DNA of 64,000 bases from Gemmatimonadota bacterium. GTDB lineage: Bacteria > Gemmatimonadota > Gemmatimonadetes > Longimicrobiales > Gaopeijiaceae. The notes below the pieces were generated by a model that saw only the letters and a list, made by a program, of their open reading frames with translations, was not told the DNA's origin and did not search any database. Below are positions 9,009 to 17,449 of the stretch, in pieces; position 1 is the stretch's first letter; each line of letters begins with the position of its first letter. Location of the stretch: the NCBI GenBank assembly GCA_029863645.1, contig JAOTVA010000004.1, positions 25,444 to 89,443 of the forward strand. The letters run 5' to 3'. A program made the position numbers and the translations under genes.

Positions 9009-9053
9009 AGAGGCGGAGCGGACCGCGAACCCTCCGGGCCGTCTGCCGCCTCT
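9009..9053 (-). terminator. hairpin with T-tract between rpsB and tsf (attenuator candidate)
   Basis: Read on the minus strand, AGAGGCGG pairs with CCGCCTCT around a GC-rich interior that can fold further, and the 3' arm runs straight into TTTTC. That is the form of a leaky intrinsic terminator lying after rpsB and before tsf. A second perfect hairpin, CCGGCC-4-GGCCGG at 8984-8999, sits between it and the tsf start. Partial termination between rpsB and tsf is known in other bacteria; here it is inferred from sequence only. Confidence 0.5.
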
Positions 9054-9082
9054 CACTCAGTCCTGATGTACTACCGAGCGAC

Positions 9083-10039
9083 CTAAGACTCGTCTTCGCC
9101 CTCGTCTGCCGCAGCGTCGGCCCCGTCCTCGGACTCGCTGGAAGGCTCGTCACTGGCCGAGGCATCCAAAGCGTCGGAATCGTCCCCGGCGTCGCCCTCG
9201 CCCTCCTTCAAGTGCTGCGCGATCACTTCAGGCTTCGGACGGCGCTTCTTCCTGGGACGACGCCGCTGCGGCCGTTCCTTCTCGGTGGTCTCGCCCGTCT
9301 CGGTCGAGTACGTCGTGGCCTCGAGCTCGTCGACCCTGCGACGTTCGTCTTCGGGCACCTCTCGTCGCGCCGTTTCGATGGAGTCGGCGATCGCCTTGCC
9401 GATCAAGGTGACCGAGCGAATGGCGTCGTCGTTCCCGGGGATCGGATAGTTGATGAGGTCCGGATCCGCGTTCGTATCAGTGATCGCGATAATCGGGATG
9501 CCGAGCTTCGCCGCTTCCTTGACGGCGATGACCTCACGCCGAGCATCCACCACGAAGACCGCGCCGGGCAGCCGCCCCATGTCCTTCACGCCGGCCAGGT
9601 ACTTGTCCAGCTTGGCGCGCTCACGCTCCAGCATGAGACGTTCTTTCTTGGTGTAGAACTCGAACGCGTTCTCTTCCTGTCCGCGCTCGAGTTCTTTCAG
9701 GCGACGGATCTGTTTCCGAATCGTCTGGAAGTTGGTGAGCATGCCGCCCAGCCAGCGCTCCGTGACCCAGAAGGACCCACTTCGCTGCGCTTCCACCTCG
9801 ACCACGGAGCGGAGCTGCTTCTTGGTACAGATGAAGAGCACACGGTCGCCGCGGAGCACGACCTCGCGAACGGCCTGCTCGGCGACCTTGAGCCGATCCA
9901 GGGTCTTGCGGAGGTCGATGATGTGGATGCCGTTGCGCTCGGTGAAGATGAAGGGCTTCATCTTCGGATTCCACCGGCGCGTCTGGTGGCCGAAGTGAAC
10001 TCCGGCTTCCAGGAGCTGATCGAGACGTACGTCGGACAT
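9083..10039 (-). CDS. rpsB: 30S ribosomal protein S2
   Basis: Small-subunit protein. The family start is recognised in [20 protein letters not shown], then [22 protein letters not shown] and the [12 protein letters not shown] region. I favour ATG 10039 ([10 protein letters not shown]), which places exactly as many residues before GVHFGH as in E. coli S2; the track uses a GTG five codons upstream (10054). The protein is longer than usual (about 318 residues): after the S2 fold there is a basic stretch ([14 protein letters not shown]) and then a long acidic Asp/Glu/Ser/Ala tail. A GGGGC-8-GCCCC hairpin in the leader (about 10064-10081) may be regulatory. Confidence 0.95.
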   Translation of the reverse strand: MSDVRLDQLLEAGVHFGHQTRRWNPKMKPFIFTERNGIHIIDLRKTLDRLKVAEQAVREVVLRGDRVLFICTKKQLRSVVEVEAQRSGSFWVTERWLGGMLTNFQTIRKQIRRLKELERGQEENAFEFYTKKERLMLERERAKLDKYLAGVKDMGRLPGAVFVVDARREVIAVKEAAKLGIPIIAITDTNADPDLINYPIPGNDDAIRSVTLIGKAIADSIETARREVPEDERRRVDELEATTYSTETGETTEKERPQRRRPRKKRRPKPEVIAQHLKEGEGDAGDDSDALDASASDEPSSESEDGADAAADEGEDES

Positions 10040-10130
10040 TTCGCTCGTCGTCACTTTTTATAGGGGCCGATATACGCCCCGGTCAGGATGTTGGTGCGGC
10101 CATGGCCGCATCCGCTGTAACTGCGTCGGC

Positions 10131-10526
10131 TTAACGCTTCGAGAACTGGAAGCGCTTACGGGCCTTCGGTCGACCGGGCTTCTTCCGCTCGACCTGGCGC
10201 GCGTCCCGCGTGAGCATGCCTCTCTCGCGCAGCGCCGGCCGGTGCTCCTCGTCGTGCTCCACCAGAGCCCGGGCGAGTCCCATCCGCACCGCGTCGGACT
10301 GGCCAGTGAGGCCGCCCCCGCGAACACGCACGGTCACGTCGAACGAACCTTCCAGCTCCGTCACCTTGAGCGGCTCGAGGAGCCGGATCTGATGCGTCGG
10401 ACGTGGAAAATAGTCGGGCATCGTCCGCCCGTTGACCTTCCACACACCGCTTCCGGGGCTGAGAAGCACCCGTGCGACGGAGCGCTTCCGGCGTCCTACA
10501 GTCTGGATCTGTGACTCAGTTGCCAT
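10131..10526 (-). CDS. rpsI: 30S ribosomal protein S9
   Basis: 131 residues. TVGRRKRSVARVLLSPGSG at the N-terminus, the GGGLTGQSDAVRMGLARAL core motif, and the basic C-terminal tail ending in FQFSKR that reaches the P-site tRNA are all present. A GAGGGG Shine-Dalgarno lies about ten bases before the ATG. It follows rplM by 14 bases, the universal rplM-rpsI operon. Confidence 0.97.
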   Translation of the reverse strand: MATESQIQTVGRRKRSVARVLLSPGSGVWKVNGRTMPDYFPRPTHQIRLLEPLKVTELEGSFDVTVRVRGGGLTGQSDAVRMGLARALVEHDEEHRPALRERGMLTRDARQVERKKPGRPKARKRFQFSKR

Positions 10527-10540
10527 TCGTTGTCATCCCC

Positions 10541-10978
10541 TCAGATGTCCAGTGGCTCGGGCCTCTGGCCCTGATGGGGGTGCTCGGCACCCGCGTAGAC
10601 CTTCAGCTTCTTTTGGAGCGTGCGACCAAGGTTGTTCTTGGGGAGCATGCCCTTCACTGCCAGTTCGATGATGCGCTCGGGGTGCTTCTCCAGCATCCAT
10701 GCGTAGGGCACGTGCTTCTCGTGGCCCATGTACCCCGAGTGACGAAAGTAGGTCTTCTGCTGAGCCTTCTTACCGGTCAGGCGCACTTTTTCGGCATTGA
10801 CCACGACGACGTTGTCTCCAACGTCGAGATGCGGCGTGAACATCGCCTTGTGCTTTCCACGGATGACTCGGGCAATCTCGGTCGCGAGCCGGCCAAGGGG
10901 TTTCCCCGTTGCATCGACGAGCCACCAATGGTGCTCGATGTCTTCGGCTTTAGGTGTATACGTTGTCATGTCCGCCAT
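10541..10978 (-). CDS. rplM: 50S ribosomal protein L13
   Basis: 145 residues from the ATG at 10978 ([10 protein letters not shown]); an in-frame ATG three codons later at 10969 aligns equally well with the usual MKTF-type start, and no clear Shine-Dalgarno decides between them. Core motifs [16 protein letters not shown], the [16 protein letters not shown] loop and [13 protein letters not shown] are diagnostic. The track ORF runs on to 11098 inside rpoD but codons upstream of 10978 are not family-like. A consensus-like promoter at 11012-11041 fits initiation just upstream. Confidence 0.96.
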   Translation of the reverse strand: MADMTTYTPKAEDIEHHWWLVDATGKPLGRLATEIARVIRGKHKAMFTPHLDVGDNVVVVNAEKVRLTGKKAQQKTYFRHSGYMGHEKHVPYAWMLEKHPERIIELAVKGMLPKNNLGRTLQKKLKVYAGAEHPHQGQRPEPLDI

Positions 10979-11011
10979 CGGACGAAAGGCAAGTTCGTAA
11001 TAAAGCCTCGA

Positions 11012-11041
11012 ATGATATCCGAGAGCCCTTCGGGGTGTCAA
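11012..11041 (-). promoter_or_regulatory. sigma70-type promoter for rplM-rpsI
   Basis: On the minus strand there is a perfect -35 TTGACA, an 18-base spacer and a -10 TATCAT (five of six consensus). It lies between the rpoD stop and the rplM start and would give a leader of about 25-30 bases. This is the best promoter seen by eye in the window; transcription start is inferred. Confidence 0.65.
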
Positions 11042-11060
11042 CGAGGGGCGGGAGGCCGGA

Positions 11061-11912
11061 TCAGCGGTAGGTCTCGAGGAAACGCGCCCGCGACGCATGG
11101 CGGAGGCGCACCAGAGCCTTCTCTTTGATCTGACGGACGCGCTCCCGAGTGATCCCGAGGATCGTCCCGATCTCTTCGAGGGTCATGGGATCCTGGTCGT
11201 CCAGCCCGAAGTACAGGCGGAGAATCTTCGCCTCCCGCTCCTTCAGGGAGGCCAGCGCCTCTTCGATCGTGTTCTTGAGCGCCTGCTCGTAGGCCTCGTC
11301 TTCCGGCCCGGGTGAGAACTGGTCGGGCAGATAGTCGAGAAGCCGGCTGTCCTCACCGGGCGTCATCGGCGCGTCGAGGGACAGATGGGAGTGCGAGATG
11401 GCGAGGGTTCGCTCCACCTCCTCCCGAGAAACGTCCAGCTCCTCTGCGATCTCCTGGACCGTCGGCTCGCGCCCCAATTCCTGAAGCAGGTTGGAGCTTC
11501 GTCGGCCAATCCGGTACAACGCCCCCGCCCTGTTCAGCGGCACCCTTACGATTCGGCTCTGCTCTGCCAATGCCTGCAGGATGGCCTGGCGGATCCACCA
11601 TACCGCGTAGCTGATGAACTTGATGCCCTTGGTCTCATCGAACTTATGGGCTGCGCGGATGAGGCCGAGGTTCCCCTCGTTGATGAGGTCGGAGAGCGGA
11701 ACGCCCTGGTTCTGGTACTTCTTGGCCACCGAGACCACGAAGCGGAGATTGGACCTCACGAGCTTGTTGAGCGCCTCTTCCTCGCCCTTGCGAATCAGCT
11801 TCGCGAGCCGTGCCTCTTCCGCCCGGTCGATCAGCGGGTACTGGCTGATTTCCTTCAGATACTGATCCAGGGATCCTTCTCGTGTCGCTCCGCGTCGGGA
11901 TGAGAAGGTCAT
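11061..11912 (-). CDS. rpoD: RNA polymerase primary-type sigma factor (RpoD/SigA, short form)
   Basis: Directs RNA polymerase to housekeeping promoters. 283 residues. Region 1.2 starts in [20 protein letters not shown]; region 2 shows the core-binding and -10 recognition segment [19 protein letters not shown] followed by [11 protein letters not shown]; region 3 follows in [11 protein letters not shown] and region 4 in the helix-turn-helix [20 protein letters not shown]. There is no region 1.1 and no non-conserved insert, as in Bacteroidota-type primary sigmas of the same length. It lies between lepB and rplM in a translation cluster, which favours the housekeeping role over an alternative sigma. 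Confidence 0.9.
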   Translation of the reverse strand: MTFSSRRGATREGSLDQYLKEISQYPLIDRAEEARLAKLIRKGEEEALNKLVRSNLRFVVSVAKKYQNQGVPLSDLINEGNLGLIRAAHKFDETKGIKFISYAVWWIRQAILQALAEQSRIVRVPLNRAGALYRIGRRSSNLLQELGREPTVQEIAEELDVSREEVERTLAISHSHLSLDAPMTPGEDSRLLDYLPDQFSPGPEDEAYEQALKNTIEEALASLKEREAKILRLYFGLDDQDPMTLEEIGTILGITRERVRQIKEKALVRLRHASRARFLETYR

Positions 11913-12087
11913 AAGGTGCCGCAGGTCAGCCTGTGGTAAGATCAGCGTGGAAGTGCGAAGCCGAGAAGCCTGCGAGGCTGCCTCGCGTTATTCCTCGGAG
12001 CACGGGCTTAGAATCTCAACGGAAGGACGATCGCGCAACAGGCAGGCGACGGGAGGCAACGACGCCTGTCAGCCCCGCCGGAAGCGC

Positions 12088-12840
12088 TCAACGGACCACG
12101 GTCCCCAGGCGCGCCCACCGCACCCTCCTGTACCACGGCTCGCGCGCCGCGCCGAACGGTGCTTGCGAGTAGTATACCAGCAACGGCTGCCCTCGGACTT
12201 GGTCCCGCGAAACGAAGCCCCAGTAGCGGGAGTCTTCGCTGTTGTCCCGGTTGTCACCCAACATGAAGTAGTGCCCGTCGGGGACGACCAGCGGTCCCCA
12301 GTTGTCGCGGGTGGGGTGGTATTCCGGTGCCGGTGCCGCAATGAGGTGGTTGGATTGCCACTCCATATCGGGATGGACGGTGTCGCCCCGGTCGTCGACA
12401 TGGCGCGCATACGGTTCGGGAACCGGACGGCCATTCAGAAAGAGGTCCTTCCCCCGCATCTCCAACGTATCGTTAGGCAGTCCAACCAACCGCTTCACGT
12501 AGTTCCGCTCCGGCTCGTGGGGCGGGTGGAAGACCACGACGTCGCCACGCTCCGGTTGCCTCAGGGCGCCAATCTGCAGATCGGTGCCTGGGATCGTCCC
12601 ACCGTACACGGCCTTGTTGACCAGAAGGAAGTCGCCCACCAGCAAGGTGTTTTCCATGGACGACGTCGGGATCTTGAAGGCCTCCACGACGAAGGTCCGC
12701 ACGACGAGAAAGATGGCCGCGGCGACAAGAAGCGACTTCACCCAATCGCCCAAGAGGCCGCGCCGCGGTGCGCTCCGCGCCAACGAAGCTTCCGGCTGGC
12801 TCTCGGCCAGGTCGTCGCGTGTCCTCTCCGCTTCCTTCAC
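12088..12840 (-). CDS. lepB: signal peptidase I
   Basis: Membrane serine protease that removes Sec and Tat signal peptides on the outer face of the inner membrane. The start is taken as GTG 12840 (VKEAERTRDD), which has GGAG about eight bases upstream; the longer ORF to 12987 would overlap the divergent gene's promoter. One membrane anchor (LLVAAAIFLVVRTFVVEAF) is followed by the catalytic serine motif PTSSMENTL, the lysine region GDVVVFHPPHEPERNYVKRL and the GHYFMLGDNRDNSEDSRYWG box. About 250 residues, first gene of the long minus-strand cluster. Confidence 0.93.
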   Translation of the reverse strand: MKEAERTRDDLAESQPEASLARSAPRRGLLGDWVKSLLVAAAIFLVVRTFVVEAFKIPTSSMENTLLVGDFLLVNKAVYGGTIPGTDLQIGALRQPERGDVVVFHPPHEPERNYVKRLVGLPNDTLEMRGKDLFLNGRPVPEPYARHVDDRGDTVHPDMEWQSNHLIAAPAPEYHPTRDNWGPLVVPDGHYFMLGDNRDNSEDSRYWGFVSRDQVRGQPLLVYYSQAPFGAAREPWYRRVRWARLGTVVR

Positions 12841-12985
12841 TCGTCGTCTCCAAGCGGTGGCTGTAGACGTCTTGTTCCGGTACACGAGCTTCGCGCGGCC
12901 CGTTCCCGTCTTGAAGCTTCCGGCGGGACAGCGGCCGGAATACCTTCGACTATCATCGTACGCCCAACGATACGAGGCCAACAGC

Positions 12986-13747
12986 ATGGCGGGTCAAGGC
13001 GGCTCCAAACTCAGTCCTCTCCCGGTGCTGGCCGGGCTGCTCGTGGTGATGGGGGGAGTGGGTCTCCTCAGGGACCGTGAGTCTTCAGAAGCGATGCCGG
13101 GGTGCGCCCCGGAGGCTGATGCGGCGTGCGACACGAACCCGGCGCCTTCCGGCGAGCCCGGCCAACGATCGGCACCGGTCCTCGACGCAGCCGAGGCGTG
13201 CCAGGACGTCGGCTACCTGTGCGCCGAACTCGCGACGACCGACCGCATCCGCCTCCGCCGGTGGCGGGACTTTTCCGGCACTGTAGTGGTCCATGTCCCA
13301 CGGCCGGATTTCGAGGACAGGGGCGAGGCAGCACGGTTACAGGAAGCTGCTGCGAGGGGGCTCCGGGCATGGAACGGCCAGCCGTTCGCGGTCCTGACCG
13401 ACCTGCGCGGGGAGCGGGAGGCGCATTTCCAGGTGCGGTGGTCGCCGCGACTCACGGGCACCCAGATCGGGCTGGCTCGCACGCAGTGGTCAAGCGTCGC
13501 TGGCCTCTCCGTGGTCGCCATCGAGCTCTCCACGCGTAATCCGCTCAATCCTGAGCGCCTGAACGATGCGCGCCAGGTGCAGCTCACTGCCGCTCACGAG
13601 ATGGGACACGCGTTGGGCCTGCCTCACAGCGATTCTGAACGGGACGTCATGTATCCGACGAACACCGCCAGCTCGATGAGCGCCCAGGACTACCGGACCA
13701 TGGAGGCCTTGTACGAGCTGGAGGACGGCACCGAGCTCGTCCCCTAG
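12986..13747 (+). CDS. secreted or membrane-anchored metzincin-like zinc protease
   Basis: 253 residues from ATG 12986, with GAGG upstream. An N-terminal hydrophobic segment (LSPLPVLAGLLVVMGGVGLL) acts as signal or anchor. The catalytic motif HEMGHALGLPH at 204-214 is the extended HExxHxxGxxH zinc site, followed by the Met-turn VMYP at 221-224, placing it with matrixin-like metzincins. Four cysteines (40, 48, 72, 79) in the region after the anchor could form disulfides. The track ORF starts upstream at 12584 inside lepB; that part is a shadow. Substrate unknown. It is divergent from lepB and its stop shares CTAG with the convergent TonB receptor gene. Confidence 0.8.
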   Translation: MAGQGGSKLSPLPVLAGLLVVMGGVGLLRDRESSEAMPGCAPEADAACDTNPAPSGEPGQRSAPVLDAAEACQDVGYLCAELATTDRIRLRRWRDFSGTVVVHVPRPDFEDRGEAARLQEAAARGLRAWNGQPFAVLTDLRGEREAHFQVRWSPRLTGTQIGLARTQWSSVAGLSVVAIELSTRNPLNPERLNDARQVQLTAAHEMGHALGLPHSDSERDVMYPTNTASSMSAQDYRTMEALYELEDGTELVP

Positions 13748-15720
13748 ACACCTCCGCCAAGTGCCATGGATACGCCCAAGTAGACCTGGCGACCCGGCGC
13801 CGCGAATCCCCACGCTTCCTGGTACCGCTCGTCGAGCAGGTTGTCCGCCCGCAGCATCAGTGACACATCAGGGCTCCGACCACTCCGCGAGAGCACCTTC
13901 CACTCGCCCCCGAGAGTCCACCGAAGATGGCCCGGCAGCTCCTGGCGGGTGGCTGCGAACGTCGCGGGATCGAAGCTCCGGTCCGCACGGGTCCCGACGT
14001 ACGACAAGGCCGTGTGGATACGACCGCGTCCTGCGACTCCACGTGCGCCCCGGATGGAAAACGTATGGGTCGGACGGCGCAACAGCCGTTCTCCGTCGAC
14101 CAACTCAGCGCTCGCGCCGCTGTCGAAGCCGGCGTTCGTAACCTCCGTGTGCAGCCAGGTGAACGCGGCCCCTGTCTCCAGCCCCGCCCACCGCAGCGAC
14201 GCGTCGAACTCGACACCGCGGGACGCGGCGCCAGCGACGTTGTAGTAGTTCGGGTCCCCAGCGCTGGGAGGCGCTGACGTGTACTGGATGAGGTCCTCGA
14301 GCTTCTGGTCGAAGTAGGTGACCTGGAGCGTCGCAAGCTCGCTCAGCGCGTGCTCTACGCCGACCTCCCACGAGCGGGACCGCTCGGGGTCGAGGTCCGG
14401 ATTTCCGATCACGAATCCCGTCGCGAAATTCTCGAAGAAGCTCGGTTCCTTGATGGCAGTCCCGATAGACGCGCGCACGAGCGTGCCAGGACGATCTGGC
14501 AGGTGCGCGGACACCCCGCCCTGCCAGGTGATACCCCCTCCGAAGCGCTCGTTGTCCTCGATTCGCGCCCCGGCGTTGAGCGCGAGTACTCCTCGCTCGG
14601 TCGTGGCGTGCACGAGCGCGGCCCTGTTCGACCGCTCGCTTTCGCTACGCCCGTGGGACGTCCCGAACGAACTGGACGACTCACTGAAGGACCGCTGACG
14701 TTCCGCTTCGAGCTCGCCGCCGACAGTGAGCACCGCGGCCCCGAGCGTGACATTGGCCCGTACCTCCCCTCCCGTCCGCCTGAAGTGGTCGAGACTGTTG
14801 AAGCCGTCCGTGTCCGACGGGTCGTCCGGAGCGTCATCAGTACCACCGTCGAGCTCGCTCGCGCTCAAGATGACCTGAACCTCCACCCGCCCGGATACGT
14901 GGCGCGACAGCCGAAGGCTCGCGAGCGTCTCGTCTCCGAAGTCGAATGCGTTGCGATCGACCACTTGGCCCGACCCGTCCGTCGGCCGGTGGAATCGCCG
15001 ATCGGTCAGTCCTACCGTGAGGTCCAAGCGGGTAAGGTCGTCCGGGACGAATCCGGCCCTGCCTGTGAATGCCGAGCGCTGAAAGCGATTGTTGAACTCG
15101 AGGATCCCCTCGTTCGACTCGCGGCTGAGCGAGGCGGAATACCCGAAGCGATCCGATCCACCAGTGACGTCTGCTGACCATCGGGTGCCGTCGACCGCGA
15201 CGTCGCGCGGCTCGGCGAAGGACGCGGCCTCGACCGTCGCGCTGACGCGTGGCAAGCCTCTCCCGGTCCTCGTAACGACGTGGACCACACCGGCCATGGC
15301 GTCCGAACCGTAGAGTGCGCTGGCTGGGCCGCGCACCACCTCAACTCGCTCGATGTTGTCCGTCGTGAGGGACGCGAAATCGAAGCCGCCACCCGCCCGG
15401 TTTACCTGGACGCCATCCACCAGCACGAGTGTATGGTCGCTCTCCCCACCGCGCAGGAAGAGCGAGGTGGTCGCTCCGAACGATCCGTTCCGGACGATGT
15501 CGAGGCCCGCCACGTCCCGAAGCGCATCGGCCAGCGACGTAATGCCGTTGGCGCGCAGTTCCTGGCCTTCGAGGATCGTGACGTGGCTGGTGACGCTGCG
15601 GAGGGCCCTCGGCGTGGGGCTGACGGTGACGACGAAGCCATCCAGAGAGAACACGTCTTCCTGGGCACCCGCGGCCCACGGGAAGGCGAGCAACGCTGCG
15701 GCGATCGGGAGAATGCGCAT
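13744..15720 (-). CDS. TonB-dependent receptor, BtuB-like (cobalamin uptake)
   Basis: Outer-membrane active transporter, 658 residues. Signal peptide MRILPIAAALLAFPWAAGA; the plug domain spans about 30-150 with SLADALRDVAGLDIVRNGSF, LFLRGGESDHTLVLVDGVQV and ERVEVVRGPASALYGSDAMA; the rest is a 22-strand barrel with TonB-box C-like LRADNLLDERYQEAWGF near the end. The cobalamin riboswitch immediately upstream strongly suggests B12 or another corrinoid as substrate. A good Shine-Dalgarno (AGGAAGG) precedes the ATG. The last residues (MALGGGV) lack the usual terminal aromatic residue recognised by the Bam machinery. No BtuCDF genes are nearby. Confidence 0.88.
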   Translation of the reverse strand: MRILPIAAALLAFPWAAGAQEDVFSLDGFVVTVSPTPRALRSVTSHVTILEGQELRANGITSLADALRDVAGLDIVRNGSFGATTSLFLRGGESDHTLVLVDGVQVNRAGGGFDFASLTTDNIERVEVVRGPASALYGSDAMAGVVHVVTRTGRGLPRVSATVEAASFAEPRDVAVDGTRWSADVTGGSDRFGYSASLSRESNEGILEFNNRFQRSAFTGRAGFVPDDLTRLDLTVGLTDRRFHRPTDGSGQVVDRNAFDFGDETLASLRLSRHVSGRVEVQVILSASELDGGTDDAPDDPSDTDGFNSLDHFRRTGGEVRANVTLGAAVLTVGGELEAERQRSFSESSSSFGTSHGRSESERSNRAALVHATTERGVLALNAGARIEDNERFGGGITWQGGVSAHLPDRPGTLVRASIGTAIKEPSFFENFATGFVIGNPDLDPERSRSWEVGVEHALSELATLQVTYFDQKLEDLIQYTSAPPSAGDPNYYNVAGAASRGVEFDASLRWAGLETGAAFTWLHTEVTNAGFDSGASAELVDGERLLRRPTHTFSIRGARGVAGRGRIHTALSYVGTRADRSFDPATFAATRQELPGHLRWTLGGEWKVLSRSGRSPDVSLMLRADNLLDERYQEAWGFAAPGRQVYLGVSMALGGGV

Positions 15721-15813
15721 TGATCCGGTCCTTCCTGCGCTGGGAAACCGGAGTGCGTCGAGGATGTCGCCCGACCCAAGCCGCCTCCCCGCGGAGGTAT
15801 TGGCGTTGGTAGC

Positions 15814-15983
15814 GGGGTGGGTCAGGTCTCCTGGCTCAGGGCCGGCTGCTCGCCTTCCCAGGGTTTAGCCCCAGTGGCTCGTGACGCGAGTCACGCTGAA
15901 CAGTCGTTTCCGAGCTGACGCTCGGGCCCATCACAGTGGCGGGGCCGCGCCGGAGTCTCACCGGCTTCCGAATTGACCCACCC
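15814..15983 (-). ncRNA. cobalamin (AdoCbl) riboswitch
   Basis: Read on the minus strand, the leader of the BtuB-like gene contains the cobalamin aptamer landmarks in order: GGAAGCCGGTGAGACTCCGG, GCGCGGCCCCGCCACTGT, then a variable arm, GGGCTAAACCCTGGGAAGGC, and the B12 box GAGCCAGGAGACC. The closing P1 stem is visible as GGGTGGGTCA (15974-15983) pairing with TGACCCACCC (15814-15823). About 90 bases separate it from the start codon; this stretch contains a CCTCC-4-GGAGG hairpin that could form part of the expression platform. Known riboswitches of this class repress the downstream gene when B12 is plentiful. Confidence 0.93.
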
Positions 15984-16087
15984 GCCGTTCAAAATTGTGG
16001 GTCGAAGATAGGTAGCGCAGACGGTGCCGCAAGGGCGCCGCCAGCAGCCCGGCGCCTTATGCGCAACGCTACATCAACCTCCGTCGA

Positions 16088-17449
16088 TCAGTCCTCTCGG
16101 GCCAATCCGTACTTTTCGATCTTCTTGTAGAGATTGGACCGGGGCATGTCGATTCGCCGCGCAGTCTCCGCCACGTTCCAGTCGTTCTCCCGCAGCCGTT
16201 GGACGATGTACGCGCGCTCGGCTCGGTCCTTGAAGTCGGAGAATGTCTCCGCCGCAAGCAGCTCTCCGCCGATACCCGTCTCGGACGCCTTTCCCGAAGC
16301 CAGCATGTCGACGTCCTCTGCACGAACCAAGTCGCCGGCCGACAGAATCATGAGGCGTTCGACGGTGTTCCGCAGCTCCCTCACGTTGCCCGGCCAGGGG
16401 AGATCCAGCATCCGCGCCACCGCACCCTCGGCGAACCGGCGGGGGGCCACGCCCTCGTGTGTCGCCATGATGTCTGCGAAGTGCTGGATGAGCATGGGAA
16501 TATCGTCCCGCCGCTCGCGAAGCGACGGCACGTGAATCGGCACGACGTTCAATCGATAGAACAGGTCCTCGCGGAAGCCGCCCTCCTCGATCTCGCGGGC
16601 GAGGTCCTTGTTCGTGGCGGCCACCACCCGGACGTCCACCTCGATCGCCTTGGAGCCGCCCACCCTCGTCACAACGCCCGTCTCGAGCGCCCTCAGCACC
16701 TTGGCCTGTGCGTCGAGTGACATATCCCCGACTTCGTCGAGGAAGAGCGTACCTCCATCTGCCAGCTCGAACTTCCCGGCCCGGTCGGCGACCGCGCCGG
16801 TGAACGACCCCTTCATGTGCCCGAAGAGCGCCGACTCGATGAGCTCAGAAGGAATCGCGGCACAATTCACGTCCACGAACGCCGCGTCGGCCCTGACCGA
16901 GAGACGATGAATCGCGCGTGCCACCAGCTCTTTGCCTGTGCCGTTTTCACCCGTGATGAGCACCCGCGCTTCGGTGGGCGAGACCTTCTCGAGCCGTTCG
17001 AGCACCTGCCGGATCTGGTAGGAATTCCCCACGATCTCGTACCGGCTCTCGACCTTGCTCCGTAGGTCAGCCATGCTCTCGGTGAGGCCCTTGAGCTCCA
17101 GGGCCCGCCGGAGCGTGACGAGGAGCCGATCAGTATCGAGTGGCTTCTCCAGGAAGTCGTAGGCGCCCTTTCGAGTGGCCTCGACTGCCGTGTCGATCGT
17201 CCCGTGTCCCGAGATCATGATAACCAGCGCCGTCGGGTCGTCTTCCCTGATCTTGGCCAGGACATCGAGGCCGTCGAGTCCGGGCATCTTCACATCCAAG
17301 AAGATGACGTCTGGCCGAAGCTCTGCGGCCAGGTCGATCCCCTCTCTGCCATCCTCGCCCGATGCTACCTCATGACCTTCGTACTCGAACACCTGGACGA
17401 GGGCGTCCCTGATGCCCTTCTCATCGTCGACGACGAGCAAGCGGGCCAT
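16088..17449 (-). CDS. NtrC/NtrX-type sigma54-dependent response regulator
   Basis: 453 residues. Receiver domain at 1-120 with LLVVDDEKGI and phosphoacceptor VIFLDVKMPGLDG (Asp about 52); AAA+ domain with Walker A ITGENGTGKELVA and Walker B GGTLFLDEVGD; Fis-type helix-turn-helix at the C-terminus (NVAETARRIDMPRSNLYKKI). The sigma54-contact loop reads GSFTGA instead of the canonical GAFTGA, which may weaken or alter sigma54 interaction. Its start shares one base with the thpR stop. The likely partner is the NtrY-like kinase at 25337, about 8 kb away; no rpoN is in the window. Confidence 0.9.
   Translation of the reverse strand: MARLLVVDDEKGIRDALVQVFEYEGHEVASGEDGREGIDLAAELRPDVIFLDVKMPGLDGLDVLAKIREDDPTALVIMISGHGTIDTAVEATRKGAYDFLEKPLDTDRLLVTLRRALELKGLTESMADLRSKVESRYEIVGNSYQIRQVLERLEKVSPTEARVLITGENGTGKELVARAIHRLSVRADAAFVDVNCAAIPSELIESALFGHMKGSFTGAVADRAGKFELADGGTLFLDEVGDMSLDAQAKVLRALETGVVTRVGGSKAIEVDVRVVAATNKDLAREIEEGGFREDLFYRLNVVPIHVPSLRERRDDIPMLIQHFADIMATHEGVAPRRFAEGAVARMLDLPWPGNVRELRNTVERLMILSAGDLVRAEDVDMLASGKASETGIGGELLAAETFSDFKDRAERAYIVQRLRENDWNVAETARRIDMPRSNLYKKIEKYGLARED

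Noticed and set aside
8936-10063. 375-residue plus-strand ORF over rpsB
   Set aside because: Antisense shadow of rpsB and tsf; the minus-strand ORFs are unmistakable ribosomal and elongation-factor genes.
11913-12087. Possible tRNA between rpoD and lepB
   Set aside because: No T-loop (GGTTCGAATCC-like) sequence, acceptor stem pairing or anticodon arm could be found; only weak repeats.
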